A stretch of 64,000 nucleotides of DNA from positions 62,001-126,000 of the forward strand of contig CAVRBW010000001.1 in assembly GCA_963719325.1 (NCBI GenBank), given 5' to 3'. Shown here one piece after another: positions 59,919-64,000 of the stretch (position 1 is the stretch's first letter; every line of letters starts with the position of its first letter). This DNA is from DATBLE01 sp963719325 (GTDB taxonomy: Bacteria; Actinomycetota; Thermoleophilia; Gaiellales; Gaiellaceae). Below the pieces are notes generated by a model. It made no database searches. It saw only the letters and a program-made list of their open reading frames with translations, and was not told where the DNA came from. The position numbers and the translations under genes were made by a program.

Positions 59919-60042
59919 CGTGGGGGAACCCCTGGTTCCCCCACGGGCCCCCTCCTCCTTGGCGCGCGTGACCGATCGCGATTGCGCTCCGGCGAGAGCG
60001 CGGTCCCGCCTCCGCGCGCGGGAGGCCGGTCCTCCATCACCG
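59919..60042 (+). repeat. Multi-hairpin intergenic repeat, type I copy 4
   Basis: The best-preserved copy. CGTGGGGGAAC and GTTCCCCCACG close the main hairpin (59920-59946). Next come GGGCCCCCTCCTCC, GGCGCGCGTG, TTGCGCTCCGGCGAGAGC, GCGGTCCCGCCTCCGCGCGC and a GAGG / CCTCC stem in GGAGGCCGGTCCTCC. It lies between the divergent binding-protein gene (start 59838) and the isomerase gene (start 60095). Confidence 0.78.
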
Positions 60043-60094
60043 TCCCGAGTGAGTGCCGGCCACCGGGAAGCACGAGCGCCTTTAAGGTCCTCCG

Positions 60095-60907
60095 GTGCGG
60101 ATCGGGATCTGCGAGTTCACGACGCTGAGCGCGACCTTCGCGGAGGATCTCGCCGCCTACCGCGCAGCAGGCGTGGGCGGGATCGGCGTCTGCGAGATCA
60201 AGCTCGGCGAGGGTGCGGCGGCGCTTCTGCGCGAGAGCGGGCTGCACGCGACGCACTGCGTGCCGGCGGTCCCGTCGATTCTGCCGCTCCCGCCGATGGA
60301 AGGGCCGGACGAACCCGAGGCGCGCGTCGAGGCCCTGTGTGCGAGCGTGGCGCGGCTCGCCGAGCTCGAGCCCGAATGCGTGTTGTTCCTGACCGGGCCT
60401 GCGGGCGGGCGCGACGACGCGGTCGAGATCGTGCGGGAGGGCATCCGCGCCGTAGCAGGCGCCGGTGCGGCGGCGGGCGTGCGGGTCGCGCTCGAGCCCA
60501 TTCATGCAACCCAGGCGGACGTGTTCTCCCACGTGCACACGATCCCCGCCGCCCTGGAGCTGATCGGCGGCGAGGACGTCGGGATCCTGCTGGACACGTG
60601 GCACGTGCCCGATCCGGCGGGCATCGCCCCGTACGTCGACCGGATCGTCGGCGTGCACGTCGCCGACCGGCGGGAGCCGACGCGGAGCCACTTCGACCGG
60701 GTGCTGCCGGGCGCGGGCGTGCTCGAGCTGGGCGCCGTGCTCCGCGTCCTCGATGAGGGCGGCTACGACGGCTGGTACGACGTCGAGATCTTCTCCGACA
60801 ACGGAGCCTTCGGCGAGACGTTCGGGGACTCGCTGTGGGACGTCGAGCCCGCCGAGCTCGCGCGCCGAGCCCGCGAGAGTCTCGAAAACGTCTGGGAGAG
60901 CCGCTAG
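60095..60907 (+). CDS. Sugar phosphate isomerase/epimerase-like TIM barrel (AP endonuclease 2 family)
   Basis: A 270-residue metal-dependent TIM barrel. The four metal ligands are expected in VRVALEPIHATQADVFSHVH (Glu), VGILLDTWHVPDPAGIAPYV (Asp), RIVGVHVADRREPTRSHFDR (His) and YDVEIFSDNGAFGETFGDS (Glu). DRVLPGAGVLELGAVLRVLD is the family's product-side loop. It isomerises keto/hydroxy sugars or inositol derivatives; the substrate is unknown. GTG at 60095 is used. Downstream is a perfect inverted-repeat element rather than a terminator. Confidence 0.85.
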   Translation: MRIGICEFTTLSATFAEDLAAYRAAGVGGIGVCEIKLGEGAAALLRESGLHATHCVPAVPSILPLPPMEGPDEPEARVEALCASVARLAELEPECVLFLTGPAGGRDDAVEIVREGIRAVAGAGAAAGVRVALEPIHATQADVFSHVHTIPAALELIGGEDVGILLDTWHVPDPAGIAPYVDRIVGVHVADRREPTRSHFDRVLPGAGVLELGAVLRVLDEGGYDGWYDVEIFSDNGAFGETFGDSLWDVEPAELARRARESLENVWESR

Positions 60908-60920
60908 ATGGCCCCTTCCG

Positions 60921-61033
60921 GCCGTGTCCCAGGGACAGTCCCTCGAGCACCCCTCGCGCGGCTTCGCTTTGCGGTTAGCCGGGGCGTTTGTCGTCCGCTG
61001 GGGACGGTTGAGGGACTGTCCCTGGGACACGGC
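60921..61033. repeat. 113-bp element with perfect 24-bp inverted arms
   Basis: Arm GCCGTGTCCCAGGGACAGTC-CCTC (60921-60944) is matched exactly by its reverse complement at 61010-61033. Each arm contains a nested palindrome TGTCCC-A-GGGACA. The 65-bp centre has no open frame. It lies between two genes on the same strand, 13 bp after one stop and 26 bp before the next start. MITE-like or a strong structured RNA. Confidence 0.7.
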
Positions 61034-61059
61034 TCGATGGGTCACGGCGGTGCGGGCCT

Positions 61060-62640
61060 ATGAACAGACGCTTCGACGCCGTCGCGATCGGGAGCGGGAT
61101 CAACTCGCTGGTCGCCGCGGCGCTGCTGGCGAAGGCCGGCTGGCGCGTGTGCGTCCTCGAGCGGAACGACTGGCTCGGCGGCGCGATCCGCACTGCGGAG
61201 ATCACCGAGCCCGGGTTCGTCCACGAGGTCTTCGCGTCGTGGCACCCGCTCTTCACCGGGTCGGCCGCCTATGCCCAGCTGAAGGGCGAGCTCGACGCGC
61301 GCGGGCTCGAATACCTGAACACGGAGCTGCCCACGGCCACGCTCTTCCCCGACGGCCGCAGCGTCTTCCTGACCACGTCGCACGAGGCGAACGTCGCAGA
61401 ACTGGGGCCGGGGTGGTCACGCACCGTCGAGCAGTTCATGCCGAACGCCGACCTCGCGTTCGGCGTCCTCACCACCGAGCTGTGGTCGCGCGACGGCCTT
61501 GGCCTCGCCGCGAAAGCGCTCCGCCGCCTCGGCCGGCGCGGCCTCGTCGAGTTCGCGGGCAACGTGCTGACGAGCTGTCGCGACTGGACGGCGGAGGCAT
61601 TCGACGACGAGCGCGCACACGGGCTGTTCGCGCCGTGGGTGCTCCACACGGGCCTCGGGCCCGACAACGCTTCCTCCGGATTCATGGCTCAGGTGATCGG
61701 CGTCGCGATCGAGCTCGGCGGGATGCCGGTGCCGCGTGGCGGCGGTGTCAAGCTCGTCGATGCGCTCGCCGGCGTCGTGCGGGAAGCCGGCGGTGAATGC
61801 GAGACCGGCAGGCAGGTCGCCCGCATCCAGGTCGACGGCGGTCGCGCGACCGGCGTCACGACGGGCGACGGCGAGACGATCGAGGCCGCTCGGGCCGTTC
61901 TCGCGAACGTCACGCCGCAGCAGCTCTACCGAGACTTGCTCCGCGGCGACGGCCCGACCGGCGAGGCGGGCCGCTTCCGTTTCGGCCGCGGAGAGATGCA
62001 GATCCACTTTGCGCTCTCCGAGCCGCCTCGCTGGGAAGGCGACGAACGGCTTGGCCGCACGGCGATCGTGCACCTCACCCCGGGGCTCGACGGCGTGTCC
62101 CGCGCGGTGAACGAGGCAGATCGTGGCCTGCTCCCCGCCGAAGCCACCGTCGTCGTCGGCCAGCCGATGGCCGTCGATCCGTCTCGCGCCCCGGAAGGCT
62201 CCTGGATGCTCTGGATTCAGCTCCAGGAGGTTCCTTCACGTCCGAAGGGCGATGCCGCAGGGGAGCTCGACACCGGAGACGGGACGTGGACAGAAGCGCT
62301 CCGTGAGGCGTACGCCGACCGGATCCAGGCGCGGATCGCCCACCACGCGCCGAACTTCGAGTCCTCGATCCTGCGGCGCGCCGTCCTGTCGCCGGCCGAT
62401 ATCGAGGCGGCGAACCCGAACATGCCCGGCGGCGACATCTACGCGGGCTCATGCGCTCTCGACCAGAACCTGCTCTGGCGGCCCAGACCGGGCCTGCCGG
62501 GCCACCGGACCCACCTCGAAGGGCTCTGGCACATCGGCGCGAGCACGCATCCCGGGCCGGGATTGGGCGCGGGCTCGGGCACGCTCGTGGCGAAGGAGCT
62601 CCTGCGGCCGAGCCTGGGCCGGCGGCTCCTGCGCCGCTAA
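61060..62640 (+). CDS. Phytoene-desaturase-like FAD oxidoreductase (COG1233)
   Basis: A 526-residue flavoprotein. The FAD motif is FDAVAIGSGINSLVAAALLA (residues 4-23), then RVCVLERNDWLGGAIRTAEI. The middle holds GGMPVPRGGGVKLVDALAGV and GVTTGDGETIEAARAVLANV. The C-terminus ends LWHIGASTHPGPGLGAGSGT and LVAKELLRPS, the second FAD contact. No phytoene synthase or other carotenoid gene lies in the window, so it is probably one of the general amine-oxidase-fold desaturase homologues. Start ATG 61060. Confidence 0.86.
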   Translation: MNRRFDAVAIGSGINSLVAAALLAKAGWRVCVLERNDWLGGAIRTAEITEPGFVHEVFASWHPLFTGSAAYAQLKGELDARGLEYLNTELPTATLFPDGRSVFLTTSHEANVAELGPGWSRTVEQFMPNADLAFGVLTTELWSRDGLGLAAKALRRLGRRGLVEFAGNVLTSCRDWTAEAFDDERAHGLFAPWVLHTGLGPDNASSGFMAQVIGVAIELGGMPVPRGGGVKLVDALAGVVREAGGECETGRQVARIQVDGGRATGVTTGDGETIEAARAVLANVTPQQLYRDLLRGDGPTGEAGRFRFGRGEMQIHFALSEPPRWEGDERLGRTAIVHLTPGLDGVSRAVNEADRGLLPAEATVVVGQPMAVDPSRAPEGSWMLWIQLQEVPSRPKGDAAGELDTGDGTWTEALREAYADRIQARIAHHAPNFESSILRRAVLSPADIEAANPNMPGGDIYAGSCALDQNLLWRPRPGLPGHRTHLEGLWHIGASTHPGPGLGAGSGTLVAKELLRPSLGRRLLRR

Positions 62641-62645
62641 GAGCT

Positions 62646-63734
62646 CTAGGCGGGCGCCGCCTCCTTCTTCGCTGCTACGCCCTTGAAGTGCGGCATCACG
62701 CGGTGCGCGAACAGCTCCTGGTTCTTGATCGCCTGCCAGTGCTCGAAGCCTCCCGGGTTGACCGTGATCGAGATCTCGGTCAGGCCTTCGCACACCTCGC
62801 GCACGGCTTCGATCCGCTCGATCACCTCTTCCGGCGTACCGACCCAGACGATGTCGCCGGCGATCATCTCCTCGTAGGGCGTCTCCGCGAGCTTCTCGAG
62901 GATCCCCGCCGTGTAGAAGCCGTAGCCTGCCGCGGTCAGCTCGTCGGCCGGAGGCCGCTCGTGCTCGACGAGCGGCGACGCATTGCCGGCGAGGAAGCCC
63001 TTGATGCCCTGCTCGGCCTCGCGGATCGCGGTGTCGCGATCCTCATCCAGGTAGCACGCGTGGATCCAGACGATGTCGGGCTCGTTTCCGTGCTCGGCGC
63101 AGGTCGCGCGGTACAGGTCGAGCTGCTCGCGGAGCGCCTCGTAGGGAAGGAGCGGCGGCACGACGACGCCCCAGCCCTTCGTCCCGGCGAGGACGTACGT
63201 CTTGTCGCTCGTGCCACCCGTGAAGACGCGGAACGTGCCGCTCGGCGGCGGAACGATGCGCGCGTCATGGACGTCGTAGAACGTGCCCGAGTAGGAGAAC
63301 GACTCTCCTCCGCTCTCGAGTGCGGTGAAGAGGAGCTCCAGCGACTCGTCGTAGCGCGCGACCATCTCCGAATAGGGGAGCCCGGCCCGCCAGGGGATCC
63401 AGCCGTGGCCTCGGCCGACGCCGAACTCGTAGCGGCCGCCGGTCAGCACGTCGGCCGCCGCGATCCGCGACGCCAGCACCATCGGGTTGTGGTACGGGAG
63501 CACGTGGACGAGCGTCCTGAAGGTGATCCGGTTGGTGCGCTGTGCGGCGGCCGCGAAGAGCGCGATCGGATCCGGAGACACCGAAAACTTCGGGAAGAAG
63601 AAATGCTCGATCGCCGAGTAGGTGTCGAAGCCCAGCCGGTCGGCGTACTCGATCTGGTCGAGCACCTCCGCGTAGACCTGCTTCGGCTCCTTGCCCGGCC
63701 ACCACTGCAGCTCCGAGTAGATGCTGAACTTCAA
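62646..63734 (-). CDS. LLM-class flavin-dependent oxidoreductase (bacterial luciferase-like)
   Basis: A 362-residue TIM barrel. It begins KFSIYSELQWWPGKEPKQVY, then FDTYSAIEHFFFPKFSVSPD, NRITFRTLVHVLPYHNPMVL and GRYEFGVGRGHGWIPWRAGL, all landmarks of luciferase-like monooxygenases. The RVFTGGTSDKTYVLAGTKGW stretch forms the cofactor pocket. It is the third enzyme of this class in the window. FMNH2 or F420 could serve; the sequence does not decide. Convergent with the phytoene-desaturase-like gene, with five bases between stop codons. Confidence 0.86.
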   Translation of the reverse strand: MKFSIYSELQWWPGKEPKQVYAEVLDQIEYADRLGFDTYSAIEHFFFPKFSVSPDPIALFAAAAQRTNRITFRTLVHVLPYHNPMVLASRIAAADVLTGGRYEFGVGRGHGWIPWRAGLPYSEMVARYDESLELLFTALESGGESFSYSGTFYDVHDARIVPPPSGTFRVFTGGTSDKTYVLAGTKGWGVVVPPLLPYEALREQLDLYRATCAEHGNEPDIVWIHACYLDEDRDTAIREAEQGIKGFLAGNASPLVEHERPPADELTAAGYGFYTAGILEKLAETPYEEMIAGDIVWVGTPEEVIERIEAVREVCEGLTEISITVNPGGFEHWQAIKNQELFAHRVMPHFKGVAAKKEAAPA

Positions 63735-63780
63735 CGCGCCGCCTCCTCGTCGGGAACAGAGCGATCTTACGAGGGCGGCG

Positions 63781-64000
63781 TCACCGGCGTTCGAGCAGCC
63801 GTCGCGCGATCACGAGCTGCTGGATCTCGTTCGTGCCCTCGCCGATCACGAGCAGCGGCGCGTCGCGGTAGAGGCGCTCGACCAGGTACTCGGGCGAGTA
63901 GCCGTACCCGCCGTGGACCCGCATCGCCTCCGTCGCGCATTCGAGTGCAACCTCGCTCGCGAACAGCTTCGCCATCCCGGCCTCGAGATCGGCGCGCTCA
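63781..64000 (-). CDS. Acyl-CoA dehydrogenase, C-terminal part (gene continues beyond window)
   Basis: 73 codons of the C-terminus. MAKLFASEVALECATEAMRV, HGGYGYSPEYLVERLYRDAP and IGEGTNEIQQLVIARRLLER are diagnostic of the FAD-binding C-terminal helical domain of acyl-CoA dehydrogenases. The Glu in GEGTNEIQ stands near the catalytic base region of several subfamilies. It starts off the right edge. The substrate chain length cannot be judged from this part. Confidence 0.9.
   Translation of the reverse strand, partial: ERADLEAGMAKLFASEVALECATEAMRVHGGYGYSPEYLVERLYRDAPLLVIGEGTNEIQQLVIARRLLERR

Overview
This 64 kb window is a high-GC bacterial chromosome fragment. Many GTG/TTG starts, 1- and 4-bp start/stop overlaps, several luciferase-like (F420/FMN) oxidoreductases, PspC-type kinase modules and polyamine- and hydantoin-type catabolic genes point to an actinobacterium, most likely of the Thermoleophilia (Gaiellales/Solirubrobacterales) type. 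That placement is inference from gene content. No rRNA, tRNA or CRISPR array was seen.

Layout. 1-3575: an NMT1/THI5-type ABC importer on the minus strand. 3788-10153: TatA, an FAD amino-acid oxidoreductase, an ArsR-type regulator with an MFS exporter, an M20 carbamoylase, a GreA-like factor and an LLM oxidoreductase. 10211-17451: a GGDEF/HD-GYP membrane protein, two PotD-like binding proteins, and a PspC / PspC-kinase / response-regulator set. 17461-21038: a methyltransferase, a class III aminotransferase and a divergent FAD oxidase, resembling polyamine or amino-acid catabolism. 20915-30476: a ~9.5 kb island with a degraded DUF234-type ATPase, a TIR-like nucleotide-binding protein, a NYN-domain protein and a Mod/Res restriction-modification pair. 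It is bounded by a 49-bp direct repeat and sits in the 3' end of the FAD oxidase gene. 30552-38626: an EamA transporter, an HTH-ClpN protein, formate-THF ligase with a short cyclodeaminase, a three-subunit molybdenum hydroxylase and a DUF4232-like secreted protein. 38668-43903: radical SAM protein, NirK-like copper protein with a divergent Fe-S-type regulator, a 6PGDH-like dehydrogenase and DNA polymerase IV. 44113-47229: hom-thrC-thrB. 47261-49548: a PNPOx-like protein, a sulfurtransferase and an EamA transporter. 49579-59838: a catabolic operon (two ketopantoate-reductase-like proteins, a creatinase-like M24 protein, an LLM oxidoreductase, an arginine-deiminase-superfamily protein) facing a complete Liv-type ABC importer. 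60095-64000: a sugar isomerase-like protein, a phytoene-dehydrogenase-like protein, an LLM oxidoreductase and the end of an acyl-CoA dehydrogenase.

Intergenic DNA is unusually structured. One family of multi-hairpin repeats occurs at seven places. Two of its copies are exactly 120 bp and sit inside ABC operons directly after a stop codon. A second family of foldback elements starts one base after a TAA stop; one copy supplies the start codon of thrC. A third element has perfect 24-bp inverted arms.

Sequence quality matters here. Four backbone genes have lengths of 3n+1, meaning one extra base each. The restriction-modification genes carry an extra base about every 80 bp where I resolved them, with no compensating losses. 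This looks more like residual long-read insertion error in a low-coverage island than biological decay. The left half of the island has indels of both signs and several in-frame TAG codons and may be truly degraded.
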